DNA from: Halomonas denitrificans
GTDB lineage: Bacteria > Pseudomonadota > Gammaproteobacteria > Xanthomonadales > Wenzhouxiangellaceae
Assembly: GCA_019800895.1 (NCBI GenBank)
Contig: JAHVKF010000003.1
Coordinates: 248,001-312,000, forward strand
DNA: 64,000 nucleotides
Reading direction: 5' to 3'
In this document: positions 29,906-38,404 of the stretch, piece after piece
Layout of the letters: every line of letters starts with the position of its first letter
How positions within the stretch are numbered: the first letter of the stretch is position 1
Program-made: the position numbers and the translations under genes
Notes under the pieces: model-generated
The model's input: only the letters and a program-made list of their open reading frames with translations
Databases searched by the model: none
Told to the model about the DNA's origin: nothing

Positions 29906-30541
29906 CTAGCCCCCTGTCCCTTTCCCCTCTTCCCTGCCTTTCAACAACCTCGCCTTCTCGCCGCCGTAGAACACGCGCTTGAACTCCGCGCGGCTGACGG
30001 GTACATAGCGGTCGTTGCCGCCGATCTCGACCTGTGCGCCGTCGGTGATGGCGTGGCCTTCGGCGTCGACGCGGACCACCATGGTCGCCTTGGAGCCCGT
30101 GTGGCAGATGGTCTTGAGTTCCTTCAGTTCGTCGGCCCAGGCCAGCAGGTAGCGGCTGCCGGTGAACAGTTCCCCGCGAAAGTCGGTACGCAGGCCGAAG
30201 GCCAGCACGGGGACGCCGAGCCGATCGACCACGTCGCCGAGCTGGTGGACCTGATCACGCGACAGGAACTGGGCCTCGTCGACGAGCACGCAGGCGATCG
30301 GCCCGCGGACCTCGAGGTCGGCCTGCACCGAGGCCAGGAGGTTCTCCTCGGCCTCGAAGGCGTGCGCCTCGGCCTCCAGCCCGATCCGCGACCGAATCGT
30401 TCCGCGGCCGGCCCGATCGTCCAGTGCCGGGGTCAGCAGGAGCGGCCGCAGGCCGCGTTCGCGGTAGTTGTGCGCCGACTGCAGTAGCACCGTGGTCTTG
30501 CCGGCGTTCATGGTCGAGTAATAGAAGTAGAGCTTGGCCAT
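29906..30541 (-). CDS. tdk: Thymidine kinase (type II) with lost zinc-site cysteines
   Basis: Salvage enzyme phosphorylating thymidine with ATP. The 211-residue protein has the P-loop STMNAGKTT (9-17), VDEAQFL and YGLRTDF-like FGLRTDF. Escherichia coli Tdk has zinc cysteines in ICVCG and VCRKHY; here the segments read ICHTG and VSRAEF, so three of four ligands are missing. Some family members are known to lack the zinc site. A TTTATA -10-like box lies at 30561-30566. The C-terminal Gly/Lys-rich tail comes from low-complexity DNA. Confidence 0.93.
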   Translation of the reverse strand: MAKLYFYYSTMNAGKTTVLLQSAHNYRERGLRPLLLTPALDDRAGRGTIRSRIGLEAEAHAFEAEENLLASVQADLEVRGPIACVLVDEAQFLSRDQVHQLGDVVDRLGVPVLAFGLRTDFRGELFTGSRYLLAWADELKELKTICHTGSKATMVVRVDAEGHAITDGAQVEIGGNDRYVPVSRAEFKRVFYGGEKARLLKGREEGKGTGG

Positions 30542-30649
30542 CCGTGGTCCATGGAGTCGATATAAAAGTGCCCGGTGATCCGTCGTCGGCGCATGCTGCG
30601 CACGCCGCCCCGGCAGCGGCCGGGCGTCCGCTGCCGTTCGCGAGCCCCG

Positions 30650-31171
30650 CTAGGGCATCCGGATCAGCAGGCGATTGGGCTGCAGGTCGGGCCGGCCGTC
30701 CAGCCAGGTCTCGAGCCGGTCGCGCACGGCCTCGCAGTCGCTGCATCCTTCGCGGGTGTAGAGCACCAGGACGATGCGCCCTGGCTCGAGATCACCGGCA
30801 AGCGGCGCGACGCCGTCCGCGTTGCGGGCGTTGGCCAGCAGCGTGTCGAGTTCGACCATCGAGCGGTCGATCCGGAAGGCGTCGATCAGCAGGTTCAGCT
30901 GGCGTTCGAAGCCGGGGCGCAGGCCGTCCATGTGGAACGCCGGGGTGGCGTCGCGGTGGTAGACGAACAGGTGCGGTACGGTCCGGATCGCTCCCCGCCG
31001 CTTGGCCTGGGCACGCGCGTTGCCCGGCAGGCGCTGGTGGGCCAGCACCGCCTCGGGACTCTGCGCCAGGGCCGTCCAGCCGGCCGGCTGCTGCGCATTC
31101 GAGGGGGCGATTATCGCGGTCGCGGCGGCGGTGAGCAGGAGCGCGGACAGGGCGTGGAGGCGGGATCGCAT
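30650..31171 (-). CDS. Exported thioredoxin-like protein with CSDC motif
   Basis: A 173-residue product with a signal peptide (residues 1-26, cleavage near SNAQ). The C-terminal part has a glutaredoxin/thioredoxin-like active-site stretch LYTREGCSDCEAV (Cys143, Cys146) after a hydrophobic beta strand. The middle has a FVYHRDATPAFHM segment resembling the conjugal-transfer TrbC/thioredoxin-type fold. Predicted to be a periplasmic thiol protein; the partner is unknown. The much longer open frame overlapping rep antisense is spurious, so the start was placed at the signal peptide. Confidence 0.7.
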   Translation of the reverse strand: MRSRLHALSALLLTAAATAIIAPSNAQQPAGWTALAQSPEAVLAHQRLPGNARAQAKRRGAIRTVPHLFVYHRDATPAFHMDGLRPGFERQLNLLIDAFRIDRSMVELDTLLANARNADGVAPLAGDLEPGRIVLVLYTREGCSDCEAVRDRLETWLDGRPDLQPNRLLIRMP

Positions 31172-31243
31172 GCGGTGCAGTATACGTTCCGCAATGTGCC
31201 CGATCGGTGTCGTTTCGGCACCGGCCCGGGCGGTGGCCCGGGG

Positions 31244-31249
31244 TAGAAT
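31244..31249 (+). promoter_or_regulatory. -10 element giving a nearly leaderless rep mRNA
   Basis: TAGAAT ends 9 nt before the rep ATG (31259), placing the start site about 3 nt upstream of the codon. No Shine-Dalgarno sequence lies between. The -35 is not obvious. Confidence 0.35.
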
Positions 31250-31258
31250 GCCGCGCCT

Positions 31259-33250
31259 ATGTCCGGTCTCAATCCCCAGCAGCGCGCCGCGGTGCAGCAC
31301 GTCGATTCGCCCCTGCTGGTGCTGGCCGGGGCCGGGTCGGGCAAGACCCGCGTGATCACCGAGAAGATTGCCTGGCTGATCGGGCAGGGCCACTTCCGGG
31401 CTTCGCAGATTGCCGCGATCACCTTCACCAACAAGGCCGCGAAGGAGATGCGGCAGCGCGTGGGCAAGCGCCTGAAGAAGAAGGCGGCCGAAGGGCTGAT
31501 CATCTCGACCTTCCACTCCTTGGGCTGGCAGATCCTGCGCGCCGAGCCGGAAGCGGCCGGCCGGGCCCGCGGCATCAGCATCCTCGATCAGCACGCCGCC
31601 GCCGACCTGGTTCGCGAGCTCCTGCCCGGCCAGGTCAAGAACGACCAGCTGTACATGACGATGTCGGCGATCGGCGCGCTGAAGGACGAGGGGATCGACC
31701 CGGGCCGGGCCCTGGCCGACGCGAAGAGCGAAGGCGAGGGCCTGGTCGCGACGGTCTACCAGGCCTACCAGCAGCGAATGCAGGAACTGAACGCGGTCGA
31801 TTTCGACGACCTGATCGCGCTGCCGGCGAAGATGCTCGATCACCCGGAACTGCGCACCCGCTGGCGCGCGAAGCTGCGCTATTTCCTGATCGACGAGGTG
31901 CAGGATACCTCCGCGGCGCAGTACCGGCTGCTGAAGCGGCTGGCCGGCGAGTCGGGGCAGTTCACCGCGGTGGGCGACGACGACCAGTCGATCTACGGCT
32001 GGCGCGGCGCGCGGCCGGAGAACCTCGACCAGCTCGGTACCGATTTCCCCCGCCTGAAGGTCATCAAGCTCGAGCAGAACTACCGCTCCGTGGGCAACAT
32101 CCTGAACGCCGCCAATGCGGTGATCGCGATCAATCCGCACACGCACGAAAAGCGGTTGTGGAGCGAGCACGGCCCGGGCGACCCGATCGCGATCCGCGAG
32201 TACGCCGACGAGACCGACGAGGCCGAGGGCATCGCGCGCGACCTGGTCGCTGCCCGCGGCGGCACCTCGATGCGCTGGGGCCAGGCCGCGGTGCTCTACC
32301 GCTCGAACTTCCAGGCCCGCGAAATCGAGAAGGCCCTGCGCGAGTACGGCATCCCGTACCGCCTGACCGGGGGACCGAGCTGGTTCGACGCGCGCGAGAT
32401 CCGGGACGGCCTGGCCTATCTGCGCCTGATGTTCAATCCCGAGGACAACCCGTCCTTCCTCCGCGTGGTCAACACGCCGCGGCGCGGGATCGGCTCGAAC
32501 TCGCTGGCCCGCCTGCTCGATTTCGCCCGCGCATCGAAGCAGAGCCTGCTGTCGGCCGCCGATGACGCGCCGTTCCAGCGCGAGCTGCCCGAGCGTGCGG
32601 CCAGGGGCCTGCGCGGCTTCATCAACCTCGTCGTCGATTTTTCCGATCGGGCGAGCCGGGCCGAGCCCGAGGAGCTGGGTCCGCTGTTCGGCGATCTGCT
32701 CGAACACGTGGAGTATCCCGAGTTTCTCGACGAAACCGCCGACAAGCCCGAGCAGGCCCGGCGGCGGCGGAAGAGCCTCGACGACCTGGTCGGGTGGGTC
32801 GGGCGGCTGGCGAAGGACTGCAAGTCGCCCGACGAGCTGGTGGCCCGGATCGCGTTGGCTTCGAGCCCGGACGACGACCGCGATTCGGACGTCGACGAAG
32901 TCCGGCTGATGACCCTGCATGCGTCGAAGGGGCTGGAATTTCCGCGGGTCTGGCTGGCCGGCGTGGAAGAACACCTGCTGCCACACCGCAACAGCGTCGA
33001 AGAAGGCCGGATCGAGGAAGAGCGCCGGTTGATGTACGTCGGCCTGACTCGCGCCGAGCGCAGGCTGTCGATCAGCTTCTGCCGGACCCGGCGCCAGTTC
33101 GGCGAGACCCGCAAGTGCGAGCCGAGCCGCTTCATCGACGAACTGCCCCGGGATCTGCTCGACTGGCCGGGGAAGGACGGCCGCAAGGAAGTCGACGCCG
33201 ATGCCGCGCGCGACAACTTCGCTGCACTGAAGGCTTTGCTCGACGGCTGA
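31259..33250 (+). CDS. rep: ATP-dependent DNA helicase Rep
   Basis: Superfamily 1A 3'-5' helicase that helps forks pass protein roadblocks. The 663-residue protein has motif I VLAGAGSGKT (21-30), Ia TFTNKAAKEM, II LIDEVQDT, III VGDDDQSIYGWRGA, IV and V (LMTLHASKGLEFPRVWLAGVE) and VI YVGLTRAERRL. LNPQQRAAV at the N-terminus and overall length fit Rep rather than UvrD. The ATG at 31259 gives the family N-terminus. Confidence 0.95.
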   Translation: MSGLNPQQRAAVQHVDSPLLVLAGAGSGKTRVITEKIAWLIGQGHFRASQIAAITFTNKAAKEMRQRVGKRLKKKAAEGLIISTFHSLGWQILRAEPEAAGRARGISILDQHAAADLVRELLPGQVKNDQLYMTMSAIGALKDEGIDPGRALADAKSEGEGLVATVYQAYQQRMQELNAVDFDDLIALPAKMLDHPELRTRWRAKLRYFLIDEVQDTSAAQYRLLKRLAGESGQFTAVGDDDQSIYGWRGARPENLDQLGTDFPRLKVIKLEQNYRSVGNILNAANAVIAINPHTHEKRLWSEHGPGDPIAIREYADETDEAEGIARDLVAARGGTSMRWGQAAVLYRSNFQAREIEKALREYGIPYRLTGGPSWFDAREIRDGLAYLRLMFNPEDNPSFLRVVNTPRRGIGSNSLARLLDFARASKQSLLSAADDAPFQRELPERAARGLRGFINLVVDFSDRASRAEPEELGPLFGDLLEHVEYPEFLDETADKPEQARRRRKSLDDLVGWVGRLAKDCKSPDELVARIALASSPDDDRDSDVDEVRLMTLHASKGLEFPRVWLAGVEEHLLPHRNSVEEGRIEEERRLMYVGLTRAERRLSISFCRTRRQFGETRKCEPSRFIDELPRDLLDWPGKDGRKEVDADAARDNFAALKALLDG

Positions 33251-33265
33251 GCGGCAGCCTCTCGA

Positions 33266-33775
33266 TCAGCAGCGTCCGATCTCGATCAGCTTGTCGAGAC
33301 ACGGCGTCAACGAGCGCGATGCCAGCCGCCATTCGCCATCCTGCTTGATCCAGGTGCTCATGTACTTCAACGGACCCCACCGGCCGACCGGTTGCATCGT
33401 GCCGTCGATGTCCATCCTGCCGGTCATGATCGCGACGTCGCCGTGAAAGACGATGTCCGTTCCGCTCAGCTGCACGTCGGTCACATCCCATGCCGTTACT
33501 CCGGCGATGGCCTCGGCCCGGGTTTCGATCAGGCCGCCGGGAGCGAGGACCCGGAATTCATCGACCGCGATCCGATCGAAGAACGATGCGTCGCGCTGGA
33601 CGATCTGGCTTCGCACGAGCTCCTCGTTCAGCGCCAGCAACCGCGATCTGTCGGCGCTTCGTTGATCGCCGGCTCCGGTGCCATCCTGCGCCTCCTGGCC
33701 GACGGCCCCCGAGGTCGATAGCAGGCAGATGGACGCGGCGAGCGCCAGTCCCCTCGATGTTCTTGGCCAGTTCAT
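33266..33775 (-). CDS. Exported SnoaL/NTF2-like protein
   Basis: A 169-residue protein with a signal peptide (about 1-25, ending near AVGQE) and a DUF4440/NTF2-like domain: LNEELVRSQIVQRDASFFDR, then FRVLAPGGLIETRAE and a final strand with DGEWRLASRSLTPC. Such domains form cone-shaped pockets with varied roles; function cannot be assigned. The start at 33775 was chosen for the signal peptide. Convergent with rep, divergent from the aspartyl protease gene. Confidence 0.75.
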   Translation of the reverse strand: MNWPRTSRGLALAASICLLSTSGAVGQEAQDGTGAGDQRSADRSRLLALNEELVRSQIVQRDASFFDRIAVDEFRVLAPGGLIETRAEAIAGVTAWDVTDVQLSGTDIVFHGDVAIMTGRMDIDGTMQPVGRWGPLKYMSTWIKQDGEWRLASRSLTPCLDKLIEIGRC

Positions 33776-33862
33776 GATCCATTTCCCGGGCACAGGTTGG
33801 AGCGACCATCGTACACCTGCTCCGGGGCGGGGGAAGCTGCCCTGCGCCAGGAGCAGGCTGGC

Positions 33863-33868
33863 TACACT
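33863..33868 (+). promoter_or_regulatory. -10 element predicted to start transcription at the ATG
   Basis: TACACT lies 6 nt upstream of the ATG at 33875, so the start site would coincide with the initiation codon (leaderless mRNA). No ribosome-binding site is seen. Confidence 0.35.
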
Positions 33869-33874
33869 GGTCGC

Positions 33875-34993
33875 ATGAGTTCGTCGCCCGGGACACAACG
33901 CGCCGCAAGACGCAACCGTTCGATCTGGCTCCTCTTGCCGTTGCTTTGCCAGGCCGCTGCCGCCGAGACGGTCGTCGTGTCCAGGGAACTGTGCAACGGC
34001 TTGTGGGTCGTTCCCCTTGCCTGGACGGGCGAGAGCGGAACGTCCCATGAATTGACCGCCGTGTTCGATACGGGCGGTTCGGACCTGTTCATCGATCCGG
34101 ACGGGCTCGAACGGGCGAGCGGGCGGCGCGTGCAACCCGGCCGGACCGTCCGCATGGAGGGGGTTTCGGCCCAGGGACTCGAGTTCACGACGTTCCGGCC
34201 GCGCGTTCGCGAGATGAGTCACCTCGGGGCCGCGCTCGGCAAGGACTTCGACGTCTTTCTTCCCTTCGGCGCCTTCGACGGGCGCCTGATCGTCCTGGAC
34301 TATCCGGCCGGCGAAATGCGCATCGAAACCGGTTCACTGCCGGAACCGGACGGGGAGACCGTGTTCTCGTCGCGTGGTCCGGATCGCAGGCCCTGGCTGC
34401 GGGTCGACTTTCCCGATCGAGCGCGGCGCGTCCTCATCGACAGCGGGTCGAACGGCCGCCTCCAATTGAAGCGACGCTACGGGCTGGAGTGGCTCCATGC
34501 GCCGCGCGTCGCCGGCGTTTCGACTCGCTTCGACAAGTACACGATCCGTCGCGCGGCGCGGGTCCGGAATCCCGTACGCATCGCCAACCTCGAGTTCGAC
34601 CAGCCGATCGTCTCGTTGACCTCCGGAACCGAGTTGATGGGCGTCGAGGTCCTCAAACACTTCGTCCTGACCTTCGACGGCGCCAACGACCGGGTCCGGT
34701 TCCAGCCGGCGCAAGCCGCGCCCGTGCGCATGGAGCCGGAGCGCGGGTCCGGCGCGATCTTCCGGGCCGACCCGGAGGGCTTCTTCGAAGTGGCGCACGT
34801 GCACCCCGGGACACCGGCGGACCGTGCCGGCCTGCGACCGGGCGATCGGGCCGTCGAACGCAACGGAGTCCCGGTACTCGATCGCGGTTGTCGACAGCTC
34901 GACGAGCCGGAGCCTGCGACGACTCGCTGGGGAATCGATCGCGGCGGGCGGGTCGAAACGATCGAACTCGAGCTCGTGGACATCATCGATTGA
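33875..34993 (+). CDS. Exported aspartyl-protease-like protein with PDZ domain
   Basis: A 372-residue product with a signal peptide (about 12-30). Two retropepsin-type active-site motifs are present: VFDTGGSDLF (Asp65) and VLIDSGSNG (Asp189). A PDZ domain follows (about 285-370) with HPGTPADRAGLRPGDRAVERN. Two DTG/DSG motifs on one chain imply a pseudo-dimeric aspartyl protease fold in the periplasm. Substrate unknown. The longer open frame upstream lies within the promoter. Confidence 0.78.
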   Translation: MSSSPGTQRAARRNRSIWLLLPLLCQAAAAETVVVSRELCNGLWVVPLAWTGESGTSHELTAVFDTGGSDLFIDPDGLERASGRRVQPGRTVRMEGVSAQGLEFTTFRPRVREMSHLGAALGKDFDVFLPFGAFDGRLIVLDYPAGEMRIETGSLPEPDGETVFSSRGPDRRPWLRVDFPDRARRVLIDSGSNGRLQLKRRYGLEWLHAPRVAGVSTRFDKYTIRRAARVRNPVRIANLEFDQPIVSLTSGTELMGVEVLKHFVLTFDGANDRVRFQPAQAAPVRMEPERGSGAIFRADPEGFFEVAHVHPGTPADRAGLRPGDRAVERNGVPVLDRGCRQLDEPEPATTRWGIDRGGRVETIELELVDIID

Positions 34994-35114
34994 CCTTTGA
35001 AGCGCGGCCACGGAACGGCGGCGCGCCTGCCGCCCCGGCCGCTCACGGGCCATTCACCGCATCGAGCGCACCGTGATTTCATCATCAATGACCGGGCATG
35101 CCCGAGGATTCCCG

Positions 35115-35561
35115 ATGTACAGCATTCGACAGTTCCTGGACGAGAAGGGCCGCGAGGTCTGGAGCGTCCGCGAGGACGCGCCGGTCATCGACGCGCTCAA
35201 GCTGATGGCGGAGAAGAACTGCGGCGCGCTCGTGGTGCTCGATGAAGACGACCGCCTGGTCGGCGTCGTATCGGAGCGGGACTACGCGCGCAAGGTGGTG
35301 CTGCACAAGAAGACATCGATCGACACGCCGGTCTCCGAGATCATGACCGCCGATGTCGTCACCGTCACCGAGAGCGATTCGCTGGACAAGTGCCTGTCGA
35401 TCATGTCCGCGGCCAACATCCGCCACCTCCCGGTCGTGACCGGACAGAAGCTGGTCGGAGTCCTGGGCATCGGGGAACTCGTCCAGCACCAGATCGAGGA
35501 AAAGGAAGGCGAAATCCATTCGTTGACGCAGTACGTCTCCGGAGCGCTTGCCTACCGCTGA
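35115..35561 (+). CDS. CBS-domain-pair protein
   Basis: A stand-alone Bateman module of 148 residues. The first CBS motif is VIDALKLMAEKNCGALVVLD followed by RLVGVVSERDYARKVVL; the second is MTADVVTVTESDSLDKCLSI with IRHLPVV and LVGVLGIGELV. Such pairs bind adenosyl ligands and regulate partner enzymes or channels. The ATG at 35115 follows a GAGGA sequence and fits the family N-terminus YSIRQFL. The partner is not evident from the neighbours. Confidence 0.88.
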   Translation: MYSIRQFLDEKGREVWSVREDAPVIDALKLMAEKNCGALVVLDEDDRLVGVVSERDYARKVVLHKKTSIDTPVSEIMTADVVTVTESDSLDKCLSIMSAANIRHLPVVTGQKLVGVLGIGELVQHQIEEKEGEIHSLTQYVSGALAYR

Positions 35562-35638
35562 TCCGTACGACGAAGCCGGGTTTGAACTCTCCCGCCGGTT
35601 CCTGCACGATGGAGGAACGCCTTCGATCGAGAGAATTC

Positions 35639-36862
35639 ATGGTCCTGCGCCGGCTCGCACTCGCGGCGGTCGCCTTCGTTGCCACCAGCGCAGCGATCGC
35701 CCAGACCGTCCCGATACTGATCGGCCGTTCGGGCCCGGTCGATGGCTTCCTGATTCCCGGAAATACCGGGTTTTCCAACAACGATGTCGCGCTGAACGAA
35801 GCGGGCGAAGCGGCCCTGCGCCTGTCCTCGATCGGCGTGGCCGGCAGCCGGGGCATCTGGTTCGGGGACGGCACGACGGGTGACGTCGTCGCGACCGGCG
35901 ATCCATCCTGGTTCTTTACCGATGCCGACCTGAACAACGCTGCCGAGATCGTCTGGGCTCAGACCGACACGCCGGCAAACGGCATCTATCGCTGGGACCC
36001 GGTCGGCGACACGGTGTCGCTGGTCACGGCGCAGCCGCTGGGCACGTCCTCCTGGGGGACGGTGCAGATCAACGACGCCGGAACGATCGGATTTCGCGCG
36101 ACCTTCGGCGGCGGCGGTCGCGCCTGGGCGTCGTACACGTCGTCGGGCACCCTGAACATCCATGCAGCGGAGGCGGCGATCCAGCCCGGCAGCCCCTGGG
36201 ACTTCCTGTTCACGCCGTCGTTCAACGCCGCCGGCCAGATCGGCGGCAAGGCCCTGTTGGCTGCCGGCGGAAACCAGATCATCCGGACCGGGCCCGACGG
36301 CGGTTTCGACGTGCTGGTCTCCGACCAGGCGGCCGACGGCGGCAGCCCCTTCACCAGCCTCGACAATTCTCCGGTGATCAACGACTCCGGGGACACCGGC
36401 TTCATCGCCACGGTCGCAGGCCAGCGGGGCGTGTGGTTCAGCGACGGAACGATCACCGAGCAGCTGGCGGCCGAAGGCGAAGACGGCGTCGGTGACATCG
36501 AGTTCTTCGGTCCGGCGATCGACAACCAGGGCCGGGTCGCGTTCCGGGCCTTCGACGCCGGCACCGGGCGGCGGGCGATCTGGCTGGCCGAGTCCGGACA
36601 GCTGCCCCGAAGGTTGGTCGGCGCAGGCGACCTCGTCGACACGGATCTCGGGCCGGCGCGGATCGACAGCCCGAGCGGAATCGAGTTCTCCGGCGGGGTG
36701 ACGATCAACGAAGCCGGGGAGGTCGCCTACATCGCGGTGCTGACCGCACCGGACAACGTCAACGACGTCTACGGGCTCGGCGTGCTCCGGCAGGCGTTTG
36801 CCGCCGAACTGCTGTTCGCCGACGGCTTCGAACCGATCCCCCGGGAGCGGCGCGGTCCCTGA
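35639..36862 (+). CDS. Exported repeat protein (NxxGxxxF repeats, FADGFE C-terminus)
   Basis: A 407-residue product with a signal peptide (MVLRRLALAAVAFVATSAAIA). At least six repeats share the pattern [I/L]N(x)2-3G-x-[AIV]-x-[FLY]: NEAGEAALRL, NDAGTIGFRA, NAAGQIGGKA, NDSGDTGFIA, DNQGRVAFRA and NEAGEVAYIA, each starting a blade-like unit. The chain ends LLFADGFEP, a tail I associate with secreted Xanthomonadales proteins, possibly a sorting signal. Probably a beta-propeller-like extracellular protein. An in-frame ATG at 35609 is an alternative start. Confidence 0.75.
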   Translation: MVLRRLALAAVAFVATSAAIAQTVPILIGRSGPVDGFLIPGNTGFSNNDVALNEAGEAALRLSSIGVAGSRGIWFGDGTTGDVVATGDPSWFFTDADLNNAAEIVWAQTDTPANGIYRWDPVGDTVSLVTAQPLGTSSWGTVQINDAGTIGFRATFGGGGRAWASYTSSGTLNIHAAEAAIQPGSPWDFLFTPSFNAAGQIGGKALLAAGGNQIIRTGPDGGFDVLVSDQAADGGSPFTSLDNSPVINDSGDTGFIATVAGQRGVWFSDGTITEQLAAEGEDGVGDIEFFGPAIDNQGRVAFRAFDAGTGRRAIWLAESGQLPRRLVGAGDLVDTDLGPARIDSPSGIEFSGGVTINEAGEVAYIAVLTAPDNVNDVYGLGVLRQAFAAELLFADGFEPIPRERRGP

Positions 36863-36887
36863 CCCGCCGGGAGCAGAGGACATGCCG

Positions 36888-37370
36888 ATGAAAACGAGTT
36901 TTGCAGGGCTGCTTGCATGGATGGTCGCGTTCGGGGCCAGCGCCGAGCCCCAGTTCCTGAATTCCGGCGAAGTCCTGCCGACCGATCTACCGTTTTCCGA
37001 AGCGGTGCGCGTGGGCGACACCGTCTACCTGTCCGGGCAGATCGGCGTCCGGCCGCGGACGTTCGAGCTCGTCGAAGGTGGCATCGCGGCGGAGACGCGT
37101 CAGACCATGGAAAACATCCGCGCGACGCTGGAAGCCAACGGTCTCGGCATGGAGCACCTCGTCAAGTGCCTCGTCATGCTCGACGACATGCAGGAGTGGA
37201 GCGCATTCAACGACGTCTACCGGACCTACTTCGAGCCGGGGCGTTTTCCGGCGCGCAGCGCTCTCGGTGCGGACGGTCTCGCGCTCGGCGCTCGGGTCGA
37301 GGTGGAGTGCATCGCTGTCATTGAACCGCGCCAGGTCACTGAACCGCGCCAGGTCACTGAACCGCGCTAG
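36888..37370 (+). CDS. RidA-family protein with signal peptide and repeat-encoded tail
   Basis: A 160-residue YjgF/RidA-like protein: GDTVYLSGQIG, TRQTMENIRATLEANG, PARSALGADGLALGARVEVECIAVI. The Arg and Glu used for enamine/imine hydrolysis in RidA are present in PARSA and VEVEC. Unusually, it starts with a signal peptide (MKTSFAGLLAWMVAFGASAE), so it should act in the periplasm. The start at 36888 has AGAGGA 7 nt upstream; ATG 36882 is too close to it. The last 15 or so residues (EPRQVT units) come from an 18-bp tandem repeat that also provides the stop. Confidence 0.82.
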   Translation: MKTSFAGLLAWMVAFGASAEPQFLNSGEVLPTDLPFSEAVRVGDTVYLSGQIGVRPRTFELVEGGIAAETRQTMENIRATLEANGLGMEHLVKCLVMLDDMQEWSAFNDVYRTYFEPGRFPARSALGADGLALGARVEVECIAVIEPRQVTEPRQVTEPR

Positions 37371-37407
37371 GTCATTGAACCGCGCTAGGTCATTGAACCG
37401 CGCTAGG
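37321..37407 (+). repeat. 18-bp tandem repeat (4.8 copies) across a stop codon
   Basis: Units at 37321, 37339, 37357 and 37375, plus a 15-nt partial at 37393, read (T/C)TGAACCGCGC(C/T)AGGTCA. The first two units have CCAGG and are translated as EPRQVT; from the third on a C-to-T change makes CTAGG, giving an in-frame TAG at 37368. The array spans the 3' end of the RidA-like gene. Confidence 0.92.
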
Positions 37408-37549
37408 CGCCCGGTCGGCCTCCGCACCGTGCCCGGCCACCGGAACGGTATCGACGAAGTGGTGAGCGGGCCGAGCGACCCGGTGCGAGAGCGTCGAACG
37501 ATCGGGCTGGTCCGCGGTTCGCGGCCAGCGGTCCGGCTCCATCCGCTCC

Positions 37550-38404
37550 TCAGCCGACTTCGTCCACCGCCGCCACGATCAGCAGCGGCCCGTCGGACAC
37601 CACCACGCCGCCGGGTTGTTCGCGGGTGATCGCGAACGCAGCCGGTTGCGATACGTCCAGCTTGGCGTCGATCGGAATGATGATCTCGTCAGCGCCCGCC
37701 GGGATGTCGAACACGCCGCCGTCGACGGGGTTGGCATCCCGATCGGGGTCGACGATCCAGAGCTGGTACTGGGCGATGGCAGGATCGTTTCTCGGCATGC
37801 CGACCAGGCGCAGGTAGCCTTCCTGGCGCTCGTCGTTCCAGACGACGTCGCCGGTGACGCTGTTGTAGGCCGGGATGTCGGAGCGGCCCCATTCGATCAC
37901 GGTGGAACCGGCTTCGGCCATCAGGGTCGATCGGGCAGCGGCGGCATCGACGACCGGTTCGACGCCGTCCGGGACCGGGTCCTGCGGCAGGGTGACCAGG
38001 ACCACCACCGCAAGCATGGCGGCCACGGCCCAACCGATGCCCGCCGTCCAGCTGCGACTGGCAGCGCGATCGTGGTTCTTCGTATGCCTGGCGCGCGCCT
38101 CGTCGAGACGGCTCACCGTGGAGACCGCGGGCTCGGGTTCGAAGTAACGATCGGCGTCCGCGCGCAGCTTCTTGCCGAGCGATGCCGGCGGCGCTTCACC
38201 GCTGGTCGTCTCCGTGCCGCTCGTCTCCGCGACCGCGAATGCGTTCATGGCCGCCGCGACAGCGAGCTCGATCTCGTCCTCGTCGGTCAGCACGGCCGCT
38301 TCGAGCAGCTTGTCGAGCCGTTCGTCGTCGGCCGGAGAGAGCTCGCCCAGGGCGCGATCGCTCAACAGGTTCAGGAGTTCTTCGTTCATCGGTTTGCTGT
38401 TCAT
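37550..38404 (-). CDS. Membrane anti-sigma factor with RskA-type C-terminus
   Basis: A 284-residue protein: cytoplasmic N-terminal part (1-115) that would bind the sigma factor, one transmembrane helix (about 120-139), and a periplasmic domain of the anti-sigma-K (RskA) type with QYQLWIVD, NPVDGGVFDIP and AFAITREQPGG. The N-terminal zinc motif HxxxCxxC of ZAS proteins is absent. Its start overlaps the stop of the sigma gene by ATGA, the usual coupling of such pairs. Confidence 0.88.
   Translation of the reverse strand: MNSKPMNEELLNLLSDRALGELSPADDERLDKLLEAAVLTDEDEIELAVAAAMNAFAVAETSGTETTSGEAPPASLGKKLRADADRYFEPEPAVSTVSRLDEARARHTKNHDRAASRSWTAGIGWAVAAMLAVVVLVTLPQDPVPDGVEPVVDAAAARSTLMAEAGSTVIEWGRSDIPAYNSVTGDVVWNDERQEGYLRLVGMPRNDPAIAQYQLWIVDPDRDANPVDGGVFDIPAGADEIIIPIDAKLDVSQPAAFAITREQPGGVVVSDGPLLIVAAVDEVG

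Noticed and set aside
31172-32986. Upstream extension of the thioredoxin-like gene antisense to rep
   Set aside because: It overlaps rep, lacks any domain, and the signal peptide marks the start at 31171.
37321-37407. Possible CRISPR array
   Set aside because: The 18-bp units are contiguous, with no spacers, and there are no cas genes.
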